Source: Candidatus Poribacteria bacterium (GTDB lineage: Bacteria > Poribacteria > WGA-4E > GCA-2687025). From it: a DNA stretch of 64,000 nt. Location of the stretch: NCBI GenBank assembly GCA_018644665.1, contig JABGQA010000113.1:1-64000 (forward strand), in the 5' to 3' direction. Below the pieces are notes generated by a model. That model did no database searches. It was given only the letters and a program-made list of their open reading frames with translations, and was not told where the DNA came from. Position numbers and translations under genes: made by a program. This document shows positions 7,340 through 15,885 of this stretch, in pieces (the first letter of the stretch is position 1; every line of letters begins with the position of its first letter).

Positions 7340-8592
7340 CGCGTGCCGCCGAACTTCTCGATCGATTGGCGCAGCTCAGGGTGTGTACGCGCGTGCTCGT
7401 GAAGGTCGACGTCCGACACAGCGGCGTCCCACGCCTGACGGATCGCCACCACCCCCGCCGCCGGGCCGCCCGGATGCGCCATGATCCCGCCTCCAGCGAG
7501 ATACATGAGGTCGGTCGTCGCGGCTCGTTTGTACGTCTCGGGAGCTTGGCCGCCCCACTGCCCGGACGAGACGACCGGCATCACGCCGTAGCCACCCCAC
7601 ATGGGCGTCAGGCAGGCGCGGATCGACTCGACGACGGAGTCGTTCGGCTCGCAGAACTTGTTGTCGAGGGCGTTCACGTGAATGTGGTCGACGCCAGCGA
7701 GCCGCCAGAGCTTCTGGTAGAACCGGAAGTCCATGCCTAGCAACGGATGCCGCGTGTACATGCCCCAGCCGTTTCGGTGCGCGTGGACGGGCACGCGGGC
7801 GTGGCGTGCCAGCGCGGTCACTCCGGCCAGGCCGACGCTGTTCAAGCTCACCATCGCACACGATCCGCCCGCATCGCACACGACATCGTGATGGCGGAGC
7901 ATCGCCTCGATGTCGTCCGTGACGTTGAACGCGTACATGACGCGCTTCCCCGTGCGGTCGGCGTGGTCGTTGATGACCTCCATGACGGCCGCGACGCGGT
8001 CGCGTAGTAGGGAGTGGGGCCCGTTGGCCTGCAGCTCGTCGTCCTTGATGAAGTCGATGCCGGCCTGCGCCAACTCTCGCGTGAGGTCGGCCGTCTGCTC
8101 GGGGCTCAGCCCGACGCTGGGCTTCACGATGGTACCGACGATCGGGCCATCCGGCACGCCCGCGCCCTCGCGCGTGCCTTCGACGCCATACGCCGGGCCG
8201 GCATACGCCTCGCGGAAATCGTCGGCGAACTCGATATCGAGGAGCCGCAAGCCGGACAGCTCGCGGAGTTCGTAGAGATTCCCGGCGACAGTCGACACAA
8301 GCGTGGGGAGATTGGTTCCCATCGACGCCACGGGATACGACACGACGACCTCACCGCGCCGATGCGCTCCATCGGCCGAAGGCCGCGCTCCCGACAGACT
8401 TGGCGTGGGGCTGTCGCCCAGAGGCGTGACGCTCTCGACCCTGGCGCGGAAGCGAGCCCGCACGTCTTCGGTCTCGCCGGGCACCGCTACGAACGTACCG
8501 GTGGATTGCTCACCGGCGATGGCCTCCGCGGCGTCTTCGAGCAAGATCGGGGTCTCGACAAGGTAGGTCACGTACGTGCGGTCTGGTCGCAT
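7336..8592 (-). CDS. RuBisCO-like protein, probable 3-oxo-isoapionate-4-phosphate decarboxylase or transcarboxylase/hydrolase
   Basis: This 418-residue RuBisCO large-subunit homologue has a conserved N-terminal domain (AGNLYELRELSGLRLLD, 103-119) and barrel. The catalytic loop GIDFIKDDE (178-186) keeps the lysine that is carbamylated in RuBisCO (K183) and the metal ligands D185 and E186. K157 in IVKPSVGLS matches RuBisCO K175, but the K177 position is serine. HRNGWG, DHIHVNALDNKF (loop 6 lysine) and AGGGIMAHPGG are present. In apiose pathways such proteins are OiaX (releases CO2) or OiaT (yields 3-phosphoglycerate plus glycolate). Which one this is cannot be read from the sequence alone. It is not a CO2-fixing RuBisCO. 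Confidence 0.75.
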   Translation of the reverse strand: MRPDRTYVTYLVETPILLEDAAEAIAGEQSTGTFVAVPGETEDVRARFRARVESVTPLGDSPTPSLSGARPSADGAHRRGEVVVSYPVASMGTNLPTLVSTVAGNLYELRELSGLRLLDIEFADDFREAYAGPAYGVEGTREGAGVPDGPIVGTIVKPSVGLSPEQTADLTRELAQAGIDFIKDDELQANGPHSLLRDRVAAVMEVINDHADRTGKRVMYAFNVTDDIEAMLRHHDVVCDAGGSCAMVSLNSVGLAGVTALARHARVPVHAHRNGWGMYTRHPLLGMDFRFYQKLWRLAGVDHIHVNALDNKFCEPNDSVVESIRACLTPMWGGYGVMPVVSSGQWGGQAPETYKRAATTDLMYLAGGGIMAHPGGPAAGVVAIRQAWDAAVSDVDLHEHARTHPELRQSIEKFGGTR

Positions 8593-8594
8593 GC

Positions 8595-9626
8595 CTAGCC
8601 CCGGAGGGAGATCACCTGACCCGCGGCCGCGGCCTCGTAAGAGCGATAGAACAGCTCGACGGTGCGTATGTTGTCCGCCGCGGCGGTCTCCGCGTCGCGG
8701 CCCTCACGCAGCGCGGCGACGATGTCGGCGTTGCACGCGACGATGCTGGAGTGCACGAGGGAATACGCCGGTTCCGCCCACGCGTAAGTCGGTGGGGGCA
8801 CGCGCCACGACTCGGTGCGCCCGCCCGTCGTTACGGACAGCCGGTAGTCAGGGCCGAGCTCCGCGGATCCCTTGTCTCCCTCGACAACCACGTACGTCTC
8901 CGGGAATCGGCCGTGCTCCAGTTGCGACGAGTAGCTCATCTCGCACACGACGGACATGCCGCCACCCATCGTCATCATGACGGTGGCGACGTCCTCGCCC
9001 CGTATGCCCTCATGGACCTGCTGCGTCTCGCAGTACAGGCGCGTGGCGTCGCCGAACAGGAAGCGCGCGACGTCGAGAATGTGGCTGCCGATGTCCGTGA
9101 GCACAAACTGCTCCAGCTCGCGCAGCGCGGGCTGATTGTCGAACACGGGGAAGTCGTTCGCGTATTGGATCCGTCCGCGGAACGGCGTGCCGATGACGCC
9201 GGAATCGAGGATCGGCTTCAGCGCCCGGAGCGGAGTCTGCCACCGCCAGTTCTCGTGGACGAACAGCCGCACGCCGGCGCGCTCGCAATGCGCCACCATG
9301 CCACGCGCCTCGTCGAGCGAGGACGCCATCGGCTTTTGGCAGATGACGTCGAGGCCGGCGTCCGCGGCCTGCCGGGCGAAGGCCGCGTGGGTGTGCACGT
9401 CGCTGATGATGTCGACGAAGTCCAACCGTTCGGCCGCGAGGAGCGCCGCGGCGTCATCGTAGACGGACGCTACCCCGAACTCGTTCGCCAACGCCTCGGC
9501 CTTCGACCGCGTGCGGTTGTACAGCGCGACGCACTCAACGCCCTCGATTTCCTGCCACGCGGCCAGCTGGTACCGCGACCAGAATCCCGTGCCGAATATC
9601 GCGAAGCGCAAGGCTCTGTCGGTCAC
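8595..9626 (-). CDS. Gfo/Idh/MocA oxidoreductase, candidate D-apiose dehydrogenase
   Basis: The 343-residue protein has an N-terminal Rossmann fold (FAIFGTGFWSRYQ) and the catalytic-lysine region CQKPMA of the Gfo/Idh/MocA family. The C-terminal domain shows VHENWRWQTP, DIGSHILDVARFLFG and GEDVATVMM. It lies 2 bases upstream of the RuBisCO-like gene and opens the apiose-type core. D-apiose dehydrogenase (ApsD) belongs to this family and would oxidise apiose to apionolactone. The family is certain. The substrate is inferred from the operon and from the HENWRW stretch, which I recall in that subgroup. Confidence 0.68.
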   Translation of the reverse strand: MTDRALRFAIFGTGFWSRYQLAAWQEIEGVECVALYNRTRSKAEALANEFGVASVYDDAAALLAAERLDFVDIISDVHTHAAFARQAADAGLDVICQKPMASSLDEARGMVAHCERAGVRLFVHENWRWQTPLRALKPILDSGVIGTPFRGRIQYANDFPVFDNQPALRELEQFVLTDIGSHILDVARFLFGDATRLYCETQQVHEGIRGEDVATVMMTMGGGMSVVCEMSYSSQLEHGRFPETYVVVEGDKGSAELGPDYRLSVTTGGRTESWRVPPPTYAWAEPAYSLVHSSIVACNADIVAALREGRDAETAAADNIRTVELFYRSYEAAAAGQVISLRG

Positions 9627-9659
9627 GTTCCCGCCCTGTGGTTGGCGCGCTGCACTGCG

Positions 9660-11201
9660 CTACTTGGCGATGACCATGCGCCCCGTCGCCGACCCGGCCG
9701 GTGATTCCAAGCGGTAGAAGTACACGCCGCTGGGGGCGTGTTCCCCGAGGTCGTTGCGCCCGTCCCAGTAGGCGGCGCGGCCTCGGTCGTGATGTTCACC
9801 CGCCTCGACGGCGCCCAATCGTAGCGAGCGCACGGTGGATCCATCGGCAGCGTAGACCGTCATGGTGACGTCGCCAGCCTCGGACACCGAGAACGGTACC
9901 CAGGTCTCGGGGTTGAAGGGGTTCGGGTAGTTGGCCCCGGCGACCAGGCCCGGCGCGCCCGGCCCGCCGGGCACGCGCGCGATGTCCCGTGCTTCGACGC
10001 CGATCCGCGCTCCATCGGGGTCGGCCAGTTGTATCGCGCGCAGCCGCAGGCCCGACGCGTCGGCGTCGGCTGAGATCGGCCTGAACGTGAAGAGCGCCAG
10101 GGCGCCGGCCGTCGGGCCGCTTACCGGCGGCGGGACAGAAACGGCCACGAGTCGCGCGACACCGGTCGGCGCGTCGGACCTGAGCGGCACGGCGTCAGGT
10201 AGACGATCGCCCGGAGCAACCCCCACCGGCGCCCAGTGACGCGCGTCGTACGCCACGTCCACCGCGATACCCCCGACCGCGGCTGGCGTCATGTCCAGCG
10301 CGTACGTCGCCTGGCCGTCGGCGTCACGCGTCAGCGTCGTGCGCACGCCCGCGGTCCGACCGCCGGCTGCAAGCGCGGGCGCCGCCGCGATCTGCAGCGT
10401 CTCACCGAAGTGCGCCGCGACCGTCACTAAGTCGATGATGTCGACACGGCCATTGGCGTCGGTATCGCCCTCGATATCCTGTCCGGTCTGCCCGAAGGCG
10501 CGCGCCACCCGCACGAGATCGACGATGTCGGTCGTCCCGTTCGCATCGATGTCCCATGGGGGCGTTTCTGCGGCGATGAACTCCGCCCGCGCGGTGCGCT
10601 CGAACGTGCCTACAAACGTGCCCGCGTACGTCATGAACGTATCCGCCAGTATCTCCCTCGTCGTCGCGATCTCGATCTGTATCTCGTCCTCGATGAGTTC
10701 CAGGTCAGTAGCACCCGCGACATCTCCGGTAACGGCGAGGTTGAAGTCGCGCGCCACGCCGTCGACGGCGTACTGGTACCTGCCGCTACGGGGCGCGACG
10801 AACTCCCATGTCACCTCGTCGTGGATCGCGAACTCACCGTCGATGAAGACCGAATCGACGGTAGCGGTGAAGTCGTACCGTTCGGTGACTGGGTACGTCC
10901 GGCCGGCTTCCAGGAACGCCGGTCCCGTGGACGAAATCGTCCCGCCCACCCCGACGGATGTAAAGGACTGACCGCCGATATCAACGCGCACCGTGTGGGC
11001 GACGTCCAGGAATAGCTCGACGGGGAAGCCCTCGGGTATGTCCAACCCGAGAAGACTGATGGGCCCTACTTCCTGCGGCTCGGGAGCCTGCTCGATAGGC
11101 ACGGCCTGGTGGTCCACAACAGCCGAGTCCTGCCCGTGGGCCGCGAGAGCGATGCCGATCCCAAGCAGCGCGCACACGCCTGCCATGCGTCTCAGGGTCA
11201 T
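9660..11201 (-). CDS. Secreted dockerin-type protein with FlgD-like C-terminal tail
   Basis: The 513-residue protein starts at ATG 11201, preceded by GGAG. A signal peptide (MTLRRMAGVCALLGIGIALA) precedes a beta-rich N-terminal domain. Two type I dockerin calcium loops follow: DIDANGTTDIVDLVRVA and DTDANGRVDIIDLVTVA. A cohesin-like beta domain comes next, then a C-terminal FlgD-Ig-like tail beginning YPNPFNPETWVPFS and ending GVYFYRLESPAGSATGRMVIAK. Dockerins bind cohesin modules; the tail resembles C-terminal sorting or assembly domains frequent in Poribacteria and related phyla. No scaffoldin with tandem cohesins lies in the window. It lies 33 bases upstream of the dehydrogenase gene on the same strand. 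Confidence 0.75.
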   Translation of the reverse strand: MTLRRMAGVCALLGIGIALAAHGQDSAVVDHQAVPIEQAPEPQEVGPISLLGLDIPEGFPVELFLDVAHTVRVDIGGQSFTSVGVGGTISSTGPAFLEAGRTYPVTERYDFTATVDSVFIDGEFAIHDEVTWEFVAPRSGRYQYAVDGVARDFNLAVTGDVAGATDLELIEDEIQIEIATTREILADTFMTYAGTFVGTFERTARAEFIAAETPPWDIDANGTTDIVDLVRVARAFGQTGQDIEGDTDANGRVDIIDLVTVAAHFGETLQIAAAPALAAGGRTAGVRTTLTRDADGQATYALDMTPAAVGGIAVDVAYDARHWAPVGVAPGDRLPDAVPLRSDAPTGVARLVAVSVPPPVSGPTAGALALFTFRPISADADASGLRLRAIQLADPDGARIGVEARDIARVPGGPGAPGLVAGANYPNPFNPETWVPFSVSEAGDVTMTVYAADGSTVRSLRLGAVEAGEHHDRGRAAYWDGRNDLGEHAPSGVYFYRLESPAGSATGRMVIAK

Positions 11202-11293
11202 CGGTCGATTCTCCGTGAGTGTACGGGGCCTGCGTTCACCGCGGTGCTCAACGCTCCGGAGCGTCGTTGGGTTCACAACGCGGGGCTGTCGGC

Positions 11294-14200
11294 CTACTCG
11301 TCCGAGTCGTCGGGGACGTGTTCGTCGGCGTCATCAGCCTCGTCCACCACCGGCTCCGGCGCGGCTCCCAGCGTCACGACGACGTGCATCGTGTCAGGCT
11401 GCTGGCGTACGCGCACGGCCGCGTATGCGGCGTCCTCGGCCTGCGACCAACCTTCGGGCCCGTCGGACAGCGAATCGAGTCGGGGCAACTCCCGGTCATC
11501 GACTGTGACGCCGGTGAGTGCATTGATGTTGCCGATGAGCAGGTGGGCGTCTTGACCCGGGAAGGAACTCGTGTCGAACTCCACGGAGTCCGGGCCCGGG
11601 GCTAGCCCGGTAATGCGGCCGCCCCCGCTGACGTGCAGGCGTGAGCCGTTGCGGCGCGCCACGACCGTGGTGATGTCCGGGTCATGGCCTCGCAGGGCGA
11701 AGAGGTTCACCATGATGTCTTCGGGATTCAGGTGGGGCCCGCGCCCCTCGGTGCAGAAACCGTAGTACCCGTCAGGATACGAGCCTCGCAACTCGCCCTC
11801 GGTCCATTGCTGATGGAGCGCGCTGACCACGATGCCTTCCGCCACGGTACTCCACGGATAGTCGCTGAACTCGGCGAGCCGTTGGACGTAGTAGGCGTAG
11901 ACCAGGCCGTTCCACTGCACGGGTACGCCGAACCACGAGTGCGTGAAGAAGGTCGTCCCGAAGACTGGAACAGAGCCGAAGCGCATACCGGGCCGATCGG
12001 GGAGGTTCCAGGAGTAGAGGAACGGGAGGCCGGTCTTCGCCCAGTACTCTGCGCGCTCGCGGTACGCGGCGTCCGACGTGATGTGGAACGCCTCTAGATA
12101 GGCTCCCACGGCGTATCCTGCCGCCAGTATGTCCGGTTCGTCCAGCGGGCACTCCCACGTCTGCGAGCCCCGCGGAATCGAGAACTGATCCATGAACTTC
12201 AGGGCGCGCACTCCCGCCCGCATAGCGCGATCGTCGCCCGTCACCCGCGCGAACTTCAGGACGGTCAACGCGTTGCGCGCACAGGTGCCCAGGTTCGCGG
12301 CGCCCGCCTTGCCTAGGGTCTTCTGCTTGTCCTCGGTCGGGCGGAAACGCCAGCCTCCGTCGCGATTCTGGCCTTTCATCACCGCATCGACCTCTGCCCG
12401 AGCCGCTTCGATGGACTCGGTCAGGTGGCCGAAGTAGAACGGCGCTTCCCATCGCAGAATGTGACAGTTCGCAGTGGACGCCAGCCCACCAGGGCCCTGT
12501 TCCTCCAGTGTCTTCGAGACGATGAGATCCACGCGTTCGCGCACGGCCGCGTCGTCCGAGGCGAGGAAGTCGTACCAGAGCAATGTCGCGAAGCCAGGCG
12601 TGTTGGCAGGCTCCCACCCAACGCAGTGTCGCGACTTCTGGCTCTCTTCGTCCCACGTGGTGGTCATGAAGCCGTCGCGTGAAAGCCTCAACACCTCCTC
12701 GTCGGGGCGAGGCATGTCGGCCACCTTAGGTCGGCCGTATGCGTCGGCCCAGATGTCCGGGATGTCGAATACAGTGCCCTGCGGATCCGTAAAGAACTGC
12801 GCGCGCGCACGCAGTCCGTCTCGGTCGACGACGTACGGCTTCTTCGCCCGCACTTCGTTCTCAGGGGTCCAGTCGGGAACGGTGGGCAGGAAGACTCCGA
12901 CGAGGTGGTTGTTCTCGCCATGCAGCCGGTTGGGCGAGTCGAACAGGGGCGAAAGGCCCAGCTCCTCGTCCGTCCACGGCATGAGAGGATCCCAGAGGAG
13001 GCCCGTCGTGATTCCGTTCTGCTGCACACCCATCGCCGGCACGGTAACCTTGTACGGGTGCGGAGCCAGCCGGTCGTCCAACGGCGGAGCGGCGTCACGC
13101 GCCGAGGACGACACTTCATCGCCCTCCAGCATCTCCAACCCGGGCAGCAGCGCGAATTCCTTCTTCGCCCCACGTCCGCCATCCCCGACGCGAAGGGTCG
13201 GGCCCGCGAAGTGGAGAAGATCTCGCGGCTCAGCGGCGCGGACATGGTAATCGGCTATGACACGCTTTGCGCCTTCGTACAGCGTGAAGTTCGCATCGAA
13301 GCGCCACTCGACGCCATCGGCGTCCTCATAGGCGCCAGTAAAGAAGAGCGTCGCGTCGCCGGCGCTCGTGCCGCCCATCGTCACGTTCGAGGGATCGAGC
13401 GTCAACTCGTGATCGGCGCCGTCGTTGTCACGGTACAGCACGCGGGAAAGCGGGGCGGTGGTCGCGACCTGTTCCAGATGGGGCCCCTTCTGCGCGAAGA
13501 GCAACCCGTACGGGAATCGGTCTTCCAGTCTTACGAAGACTATGCGGAGGAACTCGTTCTCCAGCATCGCGTAGTCGTCCTGCACGACGCTGCGCACCTC
13601 GTTCGTGGTGCGTCCCGGTAGCTGGGGCGGCGCCTTGAGGAAGCTCAGCGTAACGCCACGCTCGTCGGCGGTCATACCGTCCGGGCCCATGCCGAGCGTG
13701 ACGGTGACGTCCGCGGTTTCGCGCCGCGCGGCGCCTCTCATCAGCCATGAGAGCGTCGTGGCCTCGCCGGGAGCCAGACCCCCTACGTTGCGGTCCGCTC
13801 GACCCCGACGCAACGCCGCTCCGCTGACGGCCAGCTTGACCTGGTGGAAGTCCTCGACCGGCGCGGACCCGACGTTCTCGACGGTGCACCGGACCTCGAA
13901 GTCCTTCCCCGCGAACAGGAGGTGGGAAGCCGAAGCGACGCTCTGAATCCGCACCTGCGGGGCAAACGCGTAGATGCCTATGCCGGTCAGCGGCGTGTCC
14001 GCCGACCCAGAGAAGTCCTCGCCCGCGTCCTCCACGGGTCGCGCGTCTTCGAGCCGGAAGGGCCGGATCTCCGTGCGCTCAAGCGTGTCAACCGTGACCG
14101 CAACCCCACCTGTCACACGCGTGGGACGCGCCTTACCGCTCGCGGTACGGAGATGGTAGACGGAGGGATCGCCCCACACGAGCCAATCGTAGTTGCTCGT

Positions 14201-14692
14201 GCCATCGGCGTCCGTCGCGAGCGTCAGGCGGATCGTGGCGCCAGAGTATCGCGTTAGGTCCACGGCGAATGGGCGCCATGCGGTGTCGCCCACGGTGAAT
14301 TCCAGAAGGCGGAAGCCGTCCACCTCGACGCCGCAGAGCACTCCGTCGGGCGCTCGCTCCTCGTCGGAGAAATCGACGCCGTCGCGAAGTCCGGCCGAGA
14401 ACAGGAGCGCCGCGCGATCGCCATCCCCGAGCGCGGGGATCACGATGTCATAGGAAAGCCGGGCCTGCCCCTCCGCCAACGGGTGCTGGAAGATACCCCG
14501 CATCGTTACGCCGCCGCTGTCGAGGGCATGTGAGGCGTGCGTGTCGAGCGTGTTGACGCTGTCGGCCGTGTCGAATGCGTCCACGAGAGCCGAGATCGTC
14601 TCGGCGTATCCGCAGGTAAGTTCCAAGGGTGGCCGTTCCTCTCGGGCGCCAAACAACAGACCGACGCATATCGCGAGAAAACCAGTGATCAT
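11294..14692 (-). CDS. Large secreted multidomain protein with an alpha/alpha-toroid-like C-terminal half
   Basis: The gene encodes 1132 residues from ATG 14692, with GAGGG seven bases upstream and a short signal peptide. The N-terminal 200 residues look like a jelly-roll sugar-binding module (WRPFAVDLTRYSGATIRL, YDWLVWGDPSVY). A CARDB-like immunoglobulin domain follows (FEVRCTVENVGSAPVEDFHQ). The region from about 600 is rich in paired helices with W/Y/H (WGWEPANTPGF-like, QNRDGGWRF, AANLGTCARNALTVLKFAR), as in (alpha/alpha)n toroid glycosidases, lyases and epimerases. The tail is very acidic. I could not assign an enzyme family. Position at the head of the apiose-type run suggests a polysaccharide or glycan substrate. 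Confidence 0.6.
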   Translation of the reverse strand: MITGFLAICVGLLFGAREERPPLELTCGYAETISALVDAFDTADSVNTLDTHASHALDSGGVTMRGIFQHPLAEGQARLSYDIVIPALGDGDRAALLFSAGLRDGVDFSDEERAPDGVLCGVEVDGFRLLEFTVGDTAWRPFAVDLTRYSGATIRLTLATDADGTSNYDWLVWGDPSVYHLRTASGKARPTRVTGGVAVTVDTLERTEIRPFRLEDARPVEDAGEDFSGSADTPLTGIGIYAFAPQVRIQSVASASHLLFAGKDFEVRCTVENVGSAPVEDFHQVKLAVSGAALRRGRADRNVGGLAPGEATTLSWLMRGAARRETADVTVTLGMGPDGMTADERGVTLSFLKAPPQLPGRTTNEVRSVVQDDYAMLENEFLRIVFVRLEDRFPYGLLFAQKGPHLEQVATTAPLSRVLYRDNDGADHELTLDPSNVTMGGTSAGDATLFFTGAYEDADGVEWRFDANFTLYEGAKRVIADYHVRAAEPRDLLHFAGPTLRVGDGGRGAKKEFALLPGLEMLEGDEVSSSARDAAPPLDDRLAPHPYKVTVPAMGVQQNGITTGLLWDPLMPWTDEELGLSPLFDSPNRLHGENNHLVGVFLPTVPDWTPENEVRAKKPYVVDRDGLRARAQFFTDPQGTVFDIPDIWADAYGRPKVADMPRPDEEVLRLSRDGFMTTTWDEESQKSRHCVGWEPANTPGFATLLWYDFLASDDAAVRERVDLIVSKTLEEQGPGGLASTANCHILRWEAPFYFGHLTESIEAARAEVDAVMKGQNRDGGWRFRPTEDKQKTLGKAGAANLGTCARNALTVLKFARVTGDDRAMRAGVRALKFMDQFSIPRGSQTWECPLDEPDILAAGYAVGAYLEAFHITSDAAYRERAEYWAKTGLPFLYSWNLPDRPGMRFGSVPVFGTTFFTHSWFGVPVQWNGLVYAYYVQRLAEFSDYPWSTVAEGIVVSALHQQWTEGELRGSYPDGYYGFCTEGRGPHLNPEDIMVNLFALRGHDPDITTVVARRNGSRLHVSGGGRITGLAPGPDSVEFDTSSFPGQDAHLLIGNINALTGVTVDDRELPRLDSLSDGPEGWSQAEDAAYAAVRVRQQPDTMHVVVTLGAAPEPVVDEADDADEHVPDDSDE

Positions 14693-14982
14693 CGCGGTTC
14701 CCTCAGGTATGGGCCGCCGCGCAGGGCAAGAGGAAACATACCACCTCGACACCGTAACTACAAGGAGCAGGACCCCATAGACGGCTGCCGGGGAGCGTCC
14801 CGAGCGGGGCCTGGACTGGCGTGCACGGCGCGGTCGGCCTGCGTCGAGCGCGCGTCTCCACAAGGACGGATCGCGCGGATGCCGGGCGCGTCCGATCCGG
14901 GCGGTTGGTCGCCTCCGCAGGCGGCGTGCTATCCTTGACCACACGCCGCATCCGGCGCGGCGCACACGGGGCGCTGTCGGGT

Positions 14983-15885
14983 ATGTCAGAAGATCAGCCG
15001 TTTCGCGCGGGGTACGTGGCCATCGTCGGCCGCCCGAACGTGGGGAAATCCACGCTTCTGAACGCCCTGGTGGGCCAGAAGCTCGCCGCCGTCACGAACA
15101 AGCCCCAGACGACCCGCACCCGTATCTCCGGTATTCTCACGGCTGAGGACGCTCAGTATGTCTTCCTCGACACCCCCGGTATCTTCGTCCCGAAGTACAA
15201 GCTACAGGAACATATGGTCCGAGCGGCCTACGCGGCCGCGAAGGGCGCGGACATCATCCTGTTCGTCGTCGACGCCGTGGACGCGCCGCATGCTGCAGAC
15301 GATGATCTGCTGGCGCGGCTGCCTTCCGGGCCGGTGACGATACTAGTGCCGAATAAGATCGACCGCGTGCACAAACCCCTCTTGCTCCCGGTCCTAGAGC
15401 ACTACGCGGCAAAGGGCGCGTTCGCGGAGTTCGTGCCGACCTCGGCGCGCAAGGGCGCTGGCGTAGACAGCCTATTGACCGCAATGCGCCCGCACCTGCC
15501 GGTGAACCCGCAGATGTTCCCCGAGGACCAGGTCAGCGACCTCCCCACGCGGTTCTTCGTCGCCGAGACAGTGCGCGAGAAGGTGTTCCTTCGCACGCGA
15601 CAGGAAGTGCCATACGCCTCTTCCGTCGTCGTCGAGGAGTTCGTCGAGGACGCCGGCGCCAGCCGCACGTTCATACGGGCGGCGATCTACGTGGAGCGGT
15701 CCACGCAGAAGGGCATCATCATCGGCAAGCAGGGCACGATGCTCCGCGACATAGGCCGCGACGCCCGTCACGACATTGAGGATTTCCTCGGCGGGCCCGT
15801 GTTCCTCGAGCTATTCGTTGGCGTGCGCGATGGTTGGCGCGAGCACGAACAGATGATCCGCGAGTTCGGCTACGGCGCCCAGTGA
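14983..15885 (+). CDS. era: GTPase Era
   Basis: Era is a small GTPase that binds the 3' end of 16S rRNA during 30S maturation. This 300-residue protein has the full layout: G1 GRPNVGKST, G2/G3 with TTRTRISGI and DTPGIF, G4 NKID, and a C-terminal KH domain (IYVERSTQKGIIIGKQGTMLRDIG). The start at ATG 14983 gives the usual MSEDQPFRAGYVAIVG N-terminus; the longer reading is not supported. The HAD gene downstream overlaps its stop. Confidence 0.95.
   Translation: MSEDQPFRAGYVAIVGRPNVGKSTLLNALVGQKLAAVTNKPQTTRTRISGILTAEDAQYVFLDTPGIFVPKYKLQEHMVRAAYAAAKGADIILFVVDAVDAPHAADDDLLARLPSGPVTILVPNKIDRVHKPLLLPVLEHYAAKGAFAEFVPTSARKGAGVDSLLTAMRPHLPVNPQMFPEDQVSDLPTRFFVAETVREKVFLRTRQEVPYASSVVVEEFVEDAGASRTFIRAAIYVERSTQKGIIIGKQGTMLRDIGRDARHDIEDFLGGPVFLELFVGVRDGWREHEQMIREFGYGAQ

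Noticed and set aside
7336..8592. Could be a CO2-fixing RuBisCO
   Set aside because: The K177-equivalent is serine, there is no phosphoribulokinase or small subunit, and the operon context is sugar-acid catabolism.
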